NCBI RefSeq assembly: GCF_021556395.1
Contig: NZ_JAKGCS010000024.1
Coordinates: 617,807 to 681,806, forward strand
Source of the DNA: Acuticoccus kalidii
Lineage (GTDB): Bacteria; Pseudomonadota; Alphaproteobacteria; Rhizobiales; Amorphaceae
DNA: 64,000 nt
Direction of reading: 5' to 3'
The notes beneath the pieces were generated by a model. It did not search any database. It had not been told where the DNA came from and saw only the letters and a program-made list of their open reading frames with translations. A program made the position numbers and the translations under genes. This document shows, piece after piece, positions 1-9,112 of the stretch (position 1 is its first letter; every line of letters starts with the position of its first letter).

Positions 1-90
1 ATGAGTGATTGTGCGCCCTGGCCGGTTATCGATCCCGCGCGTCCCCCTATTTTTGGAAAGCGACAGAGATCGCCGAGGAGGATCGACACC

Positions 91-486
91 ATGAAGATCA
101 CGAGAGCCGGCACCCAGCCGTCCACGCCAGGCCCCGAGGACTGGTTCACCGGGCGCGTGCGGATCGATCCGTTGTTCGCCGCCGAGGCGCCCGCGCGCAC
201 GTCCGGCGCTGCCGTGACGTTCGAGCCGGGCGCGCGTACGGCCTGGCACACCCACCCGATCGGCCAGACGCTGATCGTGATCCAGGGCAAGGGACGCGTG
301 CAGCGCGAAGACGGCCCGGTCGAGGAGATCCGCCCCGGCGATGTCGTCTGGTTTCCCGCCGGAGAGAAGCACTGGCACGGCGCGGCCCCCGATGTCGCAA
401 TGACCCACATCGCGATCCAGGAGGCGCAAGATGGATCGGCGGTGACGTGGCTCGAAAAGGTCAGCGACACCGATTACGGGCGCTGA
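91..486 (+). CDS. Cupin protein, Mn-dependent hydroxynitrile lyase-like
   Basis: Predicted 131-residue single-domain cupin. The metal-site pattern is visible: His53, His55 and Gln59 in [10 protein letters not shown] and His94 in KHWHG, the same spacing I know from the small Mn-dependent (R)-mandelonitrile lyase-type cupins such as the Granulicella enzyme. Family members are also annotated simply as cupin or carboxymuconolactone-decarboxylase-associated proteins, so the physiological substrate is not fixed by sequence. I start it at the ATG at 91, which has a GAGGAGG ribosome site 8-15 bases upstream; the open frame continues to base 1 but the extra 30 residues are low-complexity. No signal peptide, so cytoplasmic. 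A secreted paralogue lies at 1378. Confidence 0.85.
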   Translation: MKITRAGTQPSTPGPEDWFTGRVRIDPLFAAEAPARTSGAAVTFEPGARTAWHTHPIGQTLIVIQGKGRVQREDGPVEEIRPGDVVWFPAGEKHWHGAAPDVAMTHIAIQEAQDGSAVTWLEKVSDTDYGR

Positions 487-552
487 CGACCACGCCCCAA
501 CGCCAGACGCTTCGACCGCGAGATCATCCGACAGTTATCCCGAAGGACGACC

Positions 553-1255
553 ATGCGCCCGACGATCACCTGCCACATGATCACGTCTTTGGACGGCCGC
601 CTGTTTCCGCATCGCTGGACTGGTCCCGATGGCGCATCCGCGATGGACATGGTCATGCGCGTCTATAATGAAGCGGATCGGCGGCGACGGATGGATCGTC
701 GGCCGCAAGACGATGGCCGACTCCGTGGCCGAGCATCCCGCCCCTCCGTTGTTGCCGGAACCCTGCATCCGTCCGCATTTCGTCGGGGAGCGTGCCGGGA
801 GGGCGCTGGCGGTCGCCATCGACCCGTCCGGCCGCCTCGCCTTCGACGGCAACGATGTGGATGGCGATCACGCCGTCGTCATCCTTTCCCCGTCGGTCCC
901 GCAGTCGACGCTCGATCGGCTGCGCGAGCGGGGCGTTTCCTACGTCTTCGCCGGCGCGGACGGCCACGATCTCGCCGCCGCGCTCACGACGATCGGCGAA
1001 GCGTTCGCCGTCCGCCGCCTCACCTTGCAGGGAGGTGCGACGACCAACGGGCGCTTCCTGGCCGCCGACCTGATCGACCACGTGTCCACCCTGATCATGC
1101 CCGCGATCGACGGCCTTTCGGGCGTCCGCGCGATCTACGAATTCGACGGCCCGGACGCGACCCGTCCCTTCGAGGGGCGGCACCTGCGGCTCGTCTCCAG
1201 CGAAACGCTGGAGGGTGGCGTCGTCTGGCTTCGCCACGAGGTGCGGCGCGGCTGA
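553..1255 (+). pseudogene. RibD C-terminal/dihydrofolate reductase-like gene with frameshift
   Basis: Two overlapping frames together make one RibD-C/DHFR-like protein of about 230 residues. The first frame (from ATG 553) gives MRPTITCHMITSLDGRL, the family's first beta strand, and ends sensibly at VYNEAD near 678. The second frame picks up as GGDGWIVGRKTM and continues through the LQGGATTNG cofactor region to the TGA at 1255. The switch lies in the GC-rich run at about 670-690. A single-base indel explains it; it may be a genuine inactivating mutation or a sequence error. Such reductases use NADPH on pterin- or ribityl-like substrates. It sits between the two cupin genes in the same direction. 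Confidence 0.75.
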
Positions 1256-1377
1256 CCCCGCCCGCCTCCTGACCCATCCCGACACTCGATCGCCTCGTGG
1301 CGTTCCGCCCCGCGCGGGAGCCGCAGGCTCGTGCCCGGCCGAACAGGGCCATTTTTCCCAACCGACTGGAGACTTCG

Positions 1378-1848
1378 ATGCTGAAACAATCCGCATTCGC
1401 GATCGCCACCATCGTCTGCGTATCGAGCGCCGCCGCGCAGGATATGCAGATCACCAAAAATGGCAGCCGAGACGGCATGATCGGCTCGTCCGAGCTCTTT
1501 ACCGGCACGGTCTATGTCGAGCCCGTCTTCGACAATCCTGACCCGTTCATGGTGAACGCGGGCAAGGTGACGTTCCTGCCCGGCGCCCGCTCCAATTGGC
1601 ACACCCATCCGGCGGGTCAGATGCTGATCGTCATCGAAGGGACCGGCTGGGTCCAGGAAGATGGCGAGGAGAAGCACGTCATGCAGCCCGGCGACGTGAT
1701 CTGGTGCCCGCCCGGCGTGAAGCATTGGCACGGCGCGACCGACACCACCGCCGTCACCCATTATGCGATCCAGCAGTTCGAGGACGGCGAGAACGTCACC
1801 TGGATGGAGCCTGTGAGCGACGAGCAATATGCGGGTGAAACCGAATAA
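1378..1848 (+). CDS. Exported cupin protein, hydroxynitrile lyase-like
   Basis: Predicted 156-residue protein with a cleavable Sec signal (MLKQSAFAIATIVCVSSAAA, likely cut before QD) followed by one cupin barrel closely related to the cupin at 91-486. The metal ligands are conserved (NWHTHPAGQ and KHWHG), so it should bind a divalent metal in the periplasm. The start at 1378 is chosen because it begins exactly at the signal peptide; the in-frame extension upstream is proline/arginine-rich. Substrate is unknown; a role in detoxifying an aldehyde or cyanohydrin-like compound next to the aldehyde oxidoreductase genes is only a guess. Confidence 0.85.
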   Translation: MLKQSAFAIATIVCVSSAAAQDMQITKNGSRDGMIGSSELFTGTVYVEPVFDNPDPFMVNAGKVTFLPGARSNWHTHPAGQMLIVIEGTGWVQEDGEEKHVMQPGDVIWCPPGVKHWHGATDTTAVTHYAIQQFEDGENVTWMEPVSDEQYAGETE

Positions 1849-2246
1849 ACGGCGGTCGACGAGCCGCGCTCCCGTCAGCCGGCGACCATAAGGCGCCGCC
1901 ACGCGCATCCCCTCGCCGCGACCCGGTGCTCGCGGCGATCACATTCTCGGAGCCGCCACGATCGCGCGACGAGCGGCCCGTCGGACGGATCGACCCGCCA
2001 CTCGTCACGCCGGCGTATGAGGCGCGGCATGTTCCCCGGTCGCGCCTTCCGGCCGTCCGACGCGGCGACTCGCGCGGGCGGTTTCACGAATGGCGTCGAT
2101 TAGACTTATGAGCCCGGCCGCCATTATCCGCCCGCGATCGCAGCTTAGATTTATTCCATTGAAGATAGTCCGGGTGAGTTCGGCCGCCCCGGCTATCCCG
2201 CCATGCTCGCCGCCCTCCGCGAGCACCAGCAAAGGGAAGAGCTTTG
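1849..2246. other. Intergenic region upstream of paoA
   Basis: About 400 bases without a convincing gene on either strand; short frames here lack ribosome sites and recognisable motifs. It separates the cupin cluster from the oxidoreductase operon and presumably carries the paoA promoter, but I see no clear -35/-10 pair or operator. An AGGGAAGA ribosome site ends the region before ATG 2247. Confidence 0.5.
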
Positions 2247-2909
2247 ATGGACCATCCGAAAAGCTTCCGTGTCACGCGCCGTGACGCGATGATCGGAGGC
2301 GTGGCGACGACAGCCGCCGCCGCCATCCCGACCGACGTTTTCGCCCAGACGCCGAATGCCCCCGTCAGCGCCGCAACCGCACCGACACGGGCCGTCACCA
2401 CCGATATCGGCTTCACCGTCAACGGCACCGTCCGCGAGATCGCGGCGGCCGACAATCGCATGACGCTTCTCGATGCGCTGCGCGAAAGTCTGCAACTGAC
2501 CGGCAGCAAGAAGGGCTGCGACCATGGCCAGTGCGGCGCCTGTACGGTGATGGTCAACGGCCGGCGCATCAACGCCTGTCTGACGCTCGCCGTGATGCAC
2601 GAAGGGGACGAGATCACGACGATCGAGGGTCTCGGCACGCCCGACAAGATGAGCCCGATGCAGACCGCCTTCGTCGAGCATGACGGCTACCAATGCGGCT
2701 ATTGCACGCCGGGTCAGATCTGCTCGGCGACGGCCGTGCTGGAGGAGATCGAGGCCGCCGTGCCGAGCCACGTGACCGGCGATCTCACAGGCGCGATCCG
2801 CCCCACCGCCGAGGAAATCAAGGAGCGCATGAGCGGCAATATCTGCCGTTGCGGCGCCTACGCGAACATCCTCGCCGCCATTCAGGACGTTTCGGAGAAC
2901 AACGCGTGA
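2247..2909 (+). CDS. paoA: Periplasmic aldehyde oxidoreductase, [2Fe-2S] subunit PaoA
   Basis: 220-residue small subunit of the xanthine-oxidase family PaoABC complex. The N-terminus carries a twin-arginine signal (TRRDAMIGG, then an Ala-rich stretch), so the assembled complex should be exported by Tat. The plant-type [2Fe-2S] motif is [12 protein letters not shown] with a further Cys near RRINAC; the second cluster is formed by CGYCTPGQ and ICRCGAY. It passes electrons from the molybdenum site of PaoC to FAD on PaoB. The ATG at 2247 follows an AGGGAAGA ribosome site. It overlaps paoB by GTGA, indicating translational coupling. Confidence 0.95.
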   Translation: MDHPKSFRVTRRDAMIGGVATTAAAAIPTDVFAQTPNAPVSAATAPTRAVTTDIGFTVNGTVREIAAADNRMTLLDALRESLQLTGSKKGCDHGQCGACTVMVNGRRINACLTLAVMHEGDEITTIEGLGTPDKMSPMQTAFVEHDGYQCGYCTPGQICSATAVLEEIEAAVPSHVTGDLTGAIRPTAEEIKERMSGNICRCGAYANILAAIQDVSENNA

Positions 2910-3856
2910 GAGCCTTTTCATACGAGCGCGCAACCTCCCCGCAAGGCGCAGCCCGAGCGCTCGCCGCCACCGAGGGCGCCAAATTCATCGCCGGAGGCAC
3001 CAACCTCCTCGACCTCATGAAGCTCGAGATCGAGACCCCGACCCACCTCGTCGACGTCAACGATCTCGGCCTCGATACCATCGAGGACAGCGCGGACGGG
3101 GGTCTGCGCATCGGCGCAATGGTCCGGAATACCGACCTTGCGGCGCACGCCCGCGTGCGCCGCGATTATGCCGTTCTGACGCGCGCGCTGGTCGCGGGTG
3201 CGTCGGGCCAGCTTCGCAACAAGGCGACCACGGCCGGCAATCTCCTCCAGCGCACGCGCTGCCCCTATTTTTACGACACGAACATGCCCTGCAACAAACG
3301 CGCGCCCGGCTCCGGCTGCGCCGCGATCGACGGCTATTCCCGCCAGCTCGGCATCATCGGCACGTCGGAGGCCTGTATCGCCACGCATCCGTCCGACATG
3401 GCCGTCGCCATGCGCGCGCTCGACGCTTCGGTCGAGACGGTGAACGCCGATGGCGACACGCGCACGATGCCCCTTGCGGACCTTCACCGCCTCCCAGGCG
3501 ACACGCCCGAGAACGAGACGACGCTCGAACCCGGCGAGATGATCACAGCGGTGACGCTGCCCCCGGCGATCGGCGGCCGCCATTTTTATCACAAGGTCCG
3601 CGACCGCTCTTCCTACGCCTTCGCGTTGGTTTCGGTGGCGGCGGTCGTGCAGGCGGACGGCACGGGCCGGGTCGCGCTCGGCGGCGTCGCGCCCAAGCCA
3701 TGGCGGCGCGAGGAGGCGGAAGCCGCCCTCCCCGACGGCGCCGCGGCGGCGATGGCGGCCATCCTCGACGGCGCGACCCCCACCGACGACAACGCATTCA
3801 AGGTGACCCTGGCGGAGCGCACGCTGACCGCCGTGCTCGCCCAAGCGCAGGAGTGA
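2906..3856 (+). CDS. paoB: Aldehyde oxidoreductase, FAD-binding subunit PaoB
   Basis: 316-residue FAD subunit. [11 protein letters not shown] and the [12 protein letters not shown] region are the FAD-binding signatures of the CoxM/PaoB family. The Cys-rich insert around [15 protein letters not shown] and GSGCAAIDG matches the extra [4Fe-4S] cluster known in PaoB, a feature absent from ordinary xanthine dehydrogenases. The start is GTG 2906, overlapping the paoA stop by four bases. Within the complex it receives electrons from PaoA and reduces the final acceptor. Length matches the E. coli protein (about 318 residues). Confidence 0.94.
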   Translation: MRAFSYERATSPQGAARALAATEGAKFIAGGTNLLDLMKLEIETPTHLVDVNDLGLDTIEDSADGGLRIGAMVRNTDLAAHARVRRDYAVLTRALVAGASGQLRNKATTAGNLLQRTRCPYFYDTNMPCNKRAPGSGCAAIDGYSRQLGIIGTSEACIATHPSDMAVAMRALDASVETVNADGDTRTMPLADLHRLPGDTPENETTLEPGEMITAVTLPPAIGGRHFYHKVRDRSSYAFALVSVAAVVQADGTGRVALGGVAPKPWRREEAEAALPDGAAAAMAAILDGATPTDDNAFKVTLAERTLTAVLAQAQE

Positions 3857-3859
3857 GGC

Positions 3860-6061
3860 ATGAAGTTCGACAGTCCTGCCGGCGAAAATCTCTTCGACCG
3901 CGCAACGGTCATCGGCCAACCGATCCATCGCATCGACGGGCCCTTGAAGGTCACGGGCCACGCGCCCTACGCCTATGAACGACACGCCGTCGTCGAGGGG
4001 CAGGTCTACGGCTACCCGGTCGGCGCCGGTATCGCGAAGGGCCGCATCCTCGCGATCGACACCACAGCGGCCGAGGCGGCGCCCGGCGTCCTCGGCATCG
4101 TCACCACACTCGAACACGATCCGATCGAGGGGGTCTTCGACTACGATCCCGTTCGCCATTTCGGCGGCGACGAGGTGCTCCACTACCACCAGGCGATCGC
4201 CGTCGTCGTGGCGGAGACATTCGAGCAGGCGCGGGCCGCCGCGAACCGTCTCGGTATCGAATATGAGCGTGACGACAGCGCCGCCTTCGACCTAGCCGCC
4301 ACGCCCGAGGCGGCCGGCGAAACGGACACCGCGCCGGCGCAGACCGTCGGCGACTTCGAGAGCGCCTTCGCGAGCGCCGCGGTCACACTCGACGAGACCT
4401 ACACGACGCCCGCCGAGAGCCACGCGATGATGGAGCCGCACGCGACGATCGCCGCCTGGGACGGTGACAGCGTCACGCTGTGGACCTCCAATCAGATGAT
4501 CGCCTGGGGACGCGGCTCCATCGCCAAGGCCTTCGATGTTCCGGCCGAGAATGTGCGGCTCGATTCGCCCTATATCGGCGGCGGCTTCGGGGTGAAGCTC
4601 TTCGTGCGTTCGGATGCGATCATGGCGGGCCTTGCCGCGCGCAAGGTCGGGCGTCCGGTGAAGGTCGCGCTGCCGCGGCCGATGATCGCCAACAACACCA
4701 CCCACCGCGGCGAGACGATCCAACGCATCCGCATCGGCGCCGATGCCGACGGCCGCATCACCGCCATCGGCCACCACAACGCCACCAACGCACTGACAAC
4801 GGCCGGCGGGGAGAACTCGACGTTGCCGACCGTCGCCTTCTACGCCGCCGCCAACCGTCTGGTGGTGAACGATCCGGCGCGCATGGATCTGCCGAACTCC
4901 AACGCGATGCGGGCGCCCGGTGAGACCGCCGGCCTCATGGCATTCGAGGTCGCCATGGACGAGATGGCCGAGAAACTCGGCATGGATCCGGTGGAGCTGC
5001 GCATCCTCAACGACACGCAGGTCGATCCCGGCAACCCCGACATTCCGTTCTCGGATCGCCATTATGTCGAGTGTCTCAATCGGGGCGCCGAGGCCTTCGG
5101 CTGGTCGAGCCGCAACAGCGCTCCGGGCGCGACGCGCGACGGCGTGTGGCTGATCGGCCATGGCGTCGCGGGCGCCTACCGTCCGGCTCCGGTCCTCGCC
5201 TCCGGGGCGCGCGTCGTCCTGACGCCGGACGGCCGGTTGCGGATCGAGAGCGACATGACCGATATCGGCACCGGCTCCTATACCGTCATGGCGCAGACCG
5301 CGGCTGAGGTCATGGGGCTGTCGGTCGCGGATGTTTCGATCGGGCTCGGCGATTCCGACTTCCCCGTCTCCGCCGGCTCCGGCGGTCAGTGGGGCGCGGC
5401 GAGCGCCACGGCCGGCGTCTATGCCGCGTGTGTGGCGCTCCGTCAGGCGATTGCCGAACGCCTCGACATGGCGGAGGGCGATCTCACCTTCGAGAATGGG
5501 ATGGTGCGCACGGGCAATACCTCGGTGCCCCTCGGCGAGGTCGGTGGCGGGACGGATCTCGTCGGGGAAGACGCCATCGAGTTCGGCGCCTTCCGCTCGC
5601 AAGAGGTGCTGGTCGCGACGTTCGGCGCGCACTTCGTCGAGGTCGGCGTTCACGCTCATACGGGCGAGATCCGCGTACGGCGCATGCTCGCGGTCTGCGA
5701 TGCGGGCCGCATCCTCAACCCGATGACGGCGCGGAGCCAGGTCATCGGCGCGATGACGATGGGTGTCGGCGCGGCGATCATGGAGGAGATGGCGGTCGAC
5801 CATCGCTACGGCTTCTTCGTGAACCACGATCTTGCCGGCTACGAGGTGCCCGTCCATTTCGACATCCCGAGCCAAGACGTGATCTTCCTCGAAACGGCCG
5901 ACGCCTATTCGACCCCGCTCAAGGCCAAAGGCGTCGGCGAGCTCGGCCTGTGCGGCGTGTCGGCAGCCGTCGCCAATGCGATCACCAATGCGACGGGCGT
6001 GCGCGTGCGCAATTACCCGGTCACGCTCGACAAGCTGCTTTCCGGCCTCCCCGCCGCATGA
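3860..6061 (+). CDS. paoC: Aldehyde oxidoreductase, molybdenum cofactor subunit PaoC
   Basis: 733-residue catalytic subunit that binds the molybdopterin cytosine dinucleotide cofactor and hydroxylates aldehydes to acids. Family motifs are present: GGGFGVK, MRAPGE, the GSGGQWG loop and the catalytic Glu in KGVGELGL near residue 694. Starts at ATG 3860, three bases after the paoB stop. The usual XdhC-like maturation chaperone (paoD) is not downstream in this window; it would have to be encoded elsewhere. The operon ends here, followed by a gene-poor accessory stretch. Confidence 0.95.
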   Translation: MKFDSPAGENLFDRATVIGQPIHRIDGPLKVTGHAPYAYERHAVVEGQVYGYPVGAGIAKGRILAIDTTAAEAAPGVLGIVTTLEHDPIEGVFDYDPVRHFGGDEVLHYHQAIAVVVAETFEQARAAANRLGIEYERDDSAAFDLAATPEAAGETDTAPAQTVGDFESAFASAAVTLDETYTTPAESHAMMEPHATIAAWDGDSVTLWTSNQMIAWGRGSIAKAFDVPAENVRLDSPYIGGGFGVKLFVRSDAIMAGLAARKVGRPVKVALPRPMIANNTTHRGETIQRIRIGADADGRITAIGHHNATNALTTAGGENSTLPTVAFYAAANRLVVNDPARMDLPNSNAMRAPGETAGLMAFEVAMDEMAEKLGMDPVELRILNDTQVDPGNPDIPFSDRHYVECLNRGAEAFGWSSRNSAPGATRDGVWLIGHGVAGAYRPAPVLASGARVVLTPDGRLRIESDMTDIGTGSYTVMAQTAAEVMGLSVADVSIGLGDSDFPVSAGSGGQWGAASATAGVYAACVALRQAIAERLDMAEGDLTFENGMVRTGNTSVPLGEVGGGTDLVGEDAIEFGAFRSQEVLVATFGAHFVEVGVHAHTGEIRVRRMLAVCDAGRILNPMTARSQVIGAMTMGVGAAIMEEMAVDHRYGFFVNHDLAGYEVPVHFDIPSQDVIFLETADAYSTPLKAKGVGELGLCGVSAAVANAITNATGVRVRNYPVTLDKLLSGLPAA

Positions 6062-6288
6062 TGGCGGCGGCGGCCGCCCCCTCCCGTTTCAACGCATCAT
6101 GACGACCGCGGGCCCGGCGATCATCCGCCGGGCCCGCGCCATGTCGAGCGACCGACACAGGCGTGCCGGCCATCGTCCCCTTCAAGAAATCTGATGTGGA
6201 TCGCCAGCCCGGCGGCCGTTCCGGCCGAGCCTCGCGGTCGGAACCCGTCTTTACCGTTCATCATCGCCGCCGGCTAAACGGCGTCGCG

Positions 6289-6510
6289 TGCCCCACAGGG
6301 CGCATTTTCTGCCCCACAGTTGACCCCATAGGAGAGGTGGGGCTTCGCGGCGAGCTATGGCGTGGAGTTGGATCGGGCGACACGAAATAGCCGCGGAAAT
6401 TCTGGCCTATGACGGCATATGGTCTGGAAAGGCAGGTGGCGGAGAGAGAGGGATACCATCATCCGCAGATCTTGCGGCATTTCTCCGGCAATTGGCGGAA
6501 TGCCCCACAG
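6289..6510. repeat. Three dispersed TGCCCCACAG repeats
   Basis: The decamer TGCCCCACAG occurs at 6289-6298, 6310-6319 and 6501-6510; the third is followed at once by a partial copy TTGCCCCAC (6512-6520), and an inverted GGTGGGGC lies near 6336. The cluster could be protein-binding sites or the scar of a recombination site; no protein partner is evident. Confidence 0.5.
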
Positions 6511-6590
6511 GTTGCCCCACTATATGGCGGTGGCTACCGGAATGGTCCTGATGGATAGACTCGCAGGGTGCGATAATGGTCGCCCCTGGA

Positions 6591-6637
6591 CAAGGATGCC
6601 GCGCCATGACCGCTTCAAGGATGCCGCGCCATGACCG
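6591..6637. repeat. Tandem duplication, two copies with 25-base period
   Basis: A 22-base unit beginning CAAGGATGCCGCGCCATGAC is repeated exactly at 6591-6612 and 6616-6637. Each copy contains an ATG; the second ATG (6631) opens the small frame 6631-6717. It looks like a slippage duplication at the 5' end of a gene remnant. Confidence 0.7.
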
Positions 6638-6717
6638 ATTCGAAGCACACCGACCTCGCGAATCCACCCGTCAGTGTCGAAACGCTCGGCCAAATGATGG
6701 CCCGCGGCATCGCCTAA
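6631..6717 (+). CDS. 28-residue remnant or small protein, unknown
   Basis: Short frame reading MTDSKHTDLANPPVSVETLG then QMMARGIA and TAA. The composition is protein-like, and VSVETLGQMMA resembles the first helix of larger proteins, so it may be the N-terminus of a gene truncated by rearrangement. No strong ribosome site. No family recognised. Confidence 0.3.
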   Translation: MTDSKHTDLANPPVSVETLGQMMARGIA

Positions 6718-6832
6718 GGCTCGGAGTTCGGTCGCAACGGATATTCTCTTGCCTCAATTAGCCCGCTTAGGTAGCATAAGATAATTCGAGCACCCAGTGA
6801 TTGCTCCGAGATTAATGCTTCGCGAGGCTGTG

Positions 6833-7108
6833 ATGAATCAAAGCGACCACCAGCGATCTGTCCGCTCGCTAAATCGTCATATCGGGGAGAAGGCCCGCCA
6901 GCGTCGGGAGACGCTAAGCCTGCCGTTGGCTCGAGTCGCGTCCGAGCTAGGAATCTCAAAATCCAAAATGGCGAAGTATGAAGATGGAAGGGAGCGAATC
7001 GTGTCGAGCGACCTAGCCAAGCTGTCTGTGATCCTATCCGTTCCAGTGGCCTACTTTTTTGAAGAAGGCGCCAGCGATCGATCGGCTGGTTCCAGAACGC
7101 TCCATTGA
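6833..7108 (+). CDS. XRE-family helix-turn-helix regulator
   Basis: 91-residue protein with one HTH domain covering about residues 15-72: IGEKARQRRETLSLPLARVA, then SELGISKSKMAKYEDGRERI as the recognition region, then the usual final helices around LAKLSVILSVPVAYFF. It ends shortly after, with no effector domain, so it is a small Cro/HipB-type repressor. The ATG at 6833 is preferred over an upstream in-frame ATG (6815) and non-ATG starts because the domain begins soon after it. Moderate GC and the isolated position beside an IS suggest acquisition. Its targets are unknown. Confidence 0.8.
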   Translation: MNQSDHQRSVRSLNRHIGEKARQRRETLSLPLARVASELGISKSKMAKYEDGRERIVSSDLAKLSVILSVPVAYFFEEGASDRSAGSRTLH

Positions 7109-7486
7109 AAGCATAATCTCATCGACGAAGACCGGTTCGTCACAAAGAATGGCCCGGTTGAAGCAGGGGCCGGATGCGGGATCCCGACCACGATTCGATT
7201 TGCTACGCATTCGTTAATCAATCGGTAGGAGTGGCAGATTCGAACCTACTGCGCCCTCGTCCCGAACTATGCGCCCTCGCCTCTCAGGCAGGGAAACTTG
7301 CGGGTATCGGCGCAGCCCACACGTCCGGTTCTGGTCATCTGTTCTCTATGCGTGCGCGTTGGCGTGTTCATATGAACCGGGTGCGCACATCGTCGTTTTG
7401 CGGTGTGCGATTGTCCACTGATTACCAATTGCGCACACCAACTGAGGGGGCAAGCGCCTTCGAGGCGGACGTTCTGGCATTCGCAT
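7109..7486. other. Intergenic stretch before IS element
   Basis: Nothing codes convincingly. On the minus strand, 7226-7252 contains a sequence resembling a tRNA T-arm and 3' acceptor (GGTTCGAATCTGCC), but no matching 5' acceptor or anticodon arm is present, so I do not call a tRNA. GCGCCCTCG is repeated twice about 20 bases apart. Confidence 0.4.
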
Positions 7487-9070
7487 AATCGACCGAGGCT
7501 GTTGAAGAACTCCGTCGCGACAGGCTTGTTGCCGATCGCCCGCTCCTCGATCTGCCGCCTGCCGACCGGCGGATCACTCCTCGCCGGAACCGCCGGGCGG
7601 CTTACGCGGCGGCCGTCCTTGTCCTTGGGCCATCCGCGGGGAGGAGCTTCGTCATTCGCTTCAAATTCTGCGCCGCTGCGGCGAGGACAAACTGCTCATC
7701 GGCGCCACGCAGACTGCGTAGCCGAAGGCGGTGGAGGCCATCGTTGTGCTTCACGCAGGCGAACAGCCGCTCGACGCGTTTGCGCAGCCTCAGCGAGCGC
7801 TCGAACGCCTCCGTGGCTTGGCGAGCCTGAACCGTCACCCGAACGTCCTGATGGAGCGATCGGCTGATCGCTCGCGTCGAGCTCGTCGTACAGCGCGCCT
7901 TGATCGGGCATCCCTTGCAATCGCTGGCGCGGCTTCGATAGGCGGTCGTGCCGCTGCGTCTGGCCTCTCCGCTGGCGTCGCCGACACGCCGCAGCGGCTT
8001 GCCTTGAGGGCATAGGTATTGGTCGCCCTCTTTGTCGTAGCCGAAGTCGGCATGGGTCATCCGTCCCGCCGTCTGATGCGTGCGATCGATGACGGGAACA
8101 TGCGCCTCGATCCCGCGCTCTTCGATCCACGCCAGGAACGGGCCCGATCCATAGGCCTTGTCCGCGGTGAGAACCTGCGGGACCGCGTCGTGCCTGACCC
8201 GCAGTCGTTCGAGCATCCGGCGTGCGGCTTCGGGCTCGTCGGCAAAGCGCTCGGGCGCCGCCTGGACGCCCAGTACCATGCCCGATCCGGTGTCGATGAG
8301 CGCGTTCATGCCGTAGGCGAACCGCGCCTTGCCGTGTTTGCGGCTCAGCGCTGCCGCCGGGTCGGTCAGCGAGACGCGCTTGGCCGCCGAACGGCGCACG
8401 CCTTCCAGATCCGGGCTGGCCTGGTCGAGATCGGAAAGGTATTCGCGCACGGCGCGCGAGGCCCGATCTGCGCTGGGAAGGTCGGTGACGGACGCGACGC
8501 AGCGATCCTGCGCCGCCGACGCCCGCATGTGGCTCCCGTCGACCGCCACATGCGTGGTGCTCGCAGTGCCCGCCGCCAGGCACTGTTCGACAGTCATCTC
8601 GAACACGGTCCGCATCAGATCGCTCTCGCGGAAGCGCCCGTGGCGGTTCTTCGTGAAGGTCGAGTGGTCAGGGACCTTGCCGGCCAGATCCAGCCTGCAG
8701 AACCAGCGATATGCGAGGTTGAGGTCGACCTCCTCGCAGAGGCGCCGCTCGGAGCGAATGCCGAACAGATAGCCGATGAGCAGCATCCGAACCATCAGCT
8801 CCGGGTCGATCGACGGCCGCCCGGTGACGCTGTAGTGCGAGGCCATGTGACGACGCACGAAGCTCAGGTCGAGAACCTCATCGATCCGGCGCAGGAGGTG
8901 ACCGGCCGGGACGCGATCCTCCAGATTGAACTCATAGAAGAGCGACGCGTGCTCGATCTGCCAGCCCATCATCGCGCTGCTCCACTTTCGCGCTACCCGC
9001 TGAGCATCGATTCAGATCGGCGGCTTCCCGACCATGAACGACCGGCGTTTTTCAACAGCCTCGGTCGATT
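7487..9070. mobile_element. Complete IS1182-family insertion sequence
   Basis: Bounded by perfect 20-base inverted repeats, AATCGACCGAGGCTGTTGAA at 7487-7506 and its complement at 9051-9070, enclosing one full transposase gene on the minus strand. The true tip may lie one to a few bases inside. The octamer ATTCGCAT occurs just outside both ends (7479-7486 and 9077-9084), but the right copy is six bases from the repeat, so I do not call it a target duplication. The copy looks intact. Confidence 0.9.
7602..8972 (-). CDS. IS1182-family DDE transposase
   Basis: 456-residue transposase. The N-terminal region holds the family's conserved block (GHLLRRIDEVLDLSFVR, then GRPSIDPELMVRMLLIGYLF and SERRLCEEVDLNLAYRWF). 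The first catalytic Asp lies in HVAVDGSHMRA, followed by the long C-terminal DDE domain with FGYDKEGDQYLCPQGKPL and a Cys-containing CKGCPIKARCT segment typical of IS1182 members. No internal stop or frameshift, so it is probably active. A second ATG (8969) immediately follows the first; either could be used. Confidence 0.93.
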   Translation of the reverse strand: MMGWQIEHASLFYEFNLEDRVPAGHLLRRIDEVLDLSFVRRHMASHYSVTGRPSIDPELMVRMLLIGYLFGIRSERRLCEEVDLNLAYRWFCRLDLAGKVPDHSTFTKNRHGRFRESDLMRTVFEMTVEQCLAAGTASTTHVAVDGSHMRASAAQDRCVASVTDLPSADRASRAVREYLSDLDQASPDLEGVRRSAAKRVSLTDPAAALSRKHGKARFAYGMNALIDTGSGMVLGVQAAPERFADEPEAARRMLERLRVRHDAVPQVLTADKAYGSGPFLAWIEERGIEAHVPVIDRTHQTAGRMTHADFGYDKEGDQYLCPQGKPLRRVGDASGEARRSGTTAYRSRASDCKGCPIKARCTTSSTRAISRSLHQDVRVTVQARQATEAFERSLRLRKRVERLFACVKHNDGLHRLRLRSLRGADEQFVLAAAAQNLKRMTKLLPADGPRTRTAAA

Positions 9071-9112
9071 TAGAGAATTCGCATCAGAGAGCTTTGAAAT
9101 AAGTCGCTTCGC

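Larger units (their letters stand above)
6062..6832. other. Gene-poor accessory junction downstream of paoC
   Basis: About 770 bases with no convincing full-length gene. It holds three copies of TGCCCCACAG, a 25-base tandem duplication and a tiny 28-codon frame, listed separately. The change in texture marks the chromosome/accessory boundary. Confidence 0.5.

Noticed and set aside
7226..7252. tRNA gene on the minus strand
   Set aside because: Only a T-arm-like portion; no 5' acceptor half, anticodon arm or D arm within range.
7479..9084. ATTCGCAT as target-site duplication of the IS1182 copy
   Set aside because: The right copy lies six bases from the inverted repeat, unlike the left copy; likely chance.
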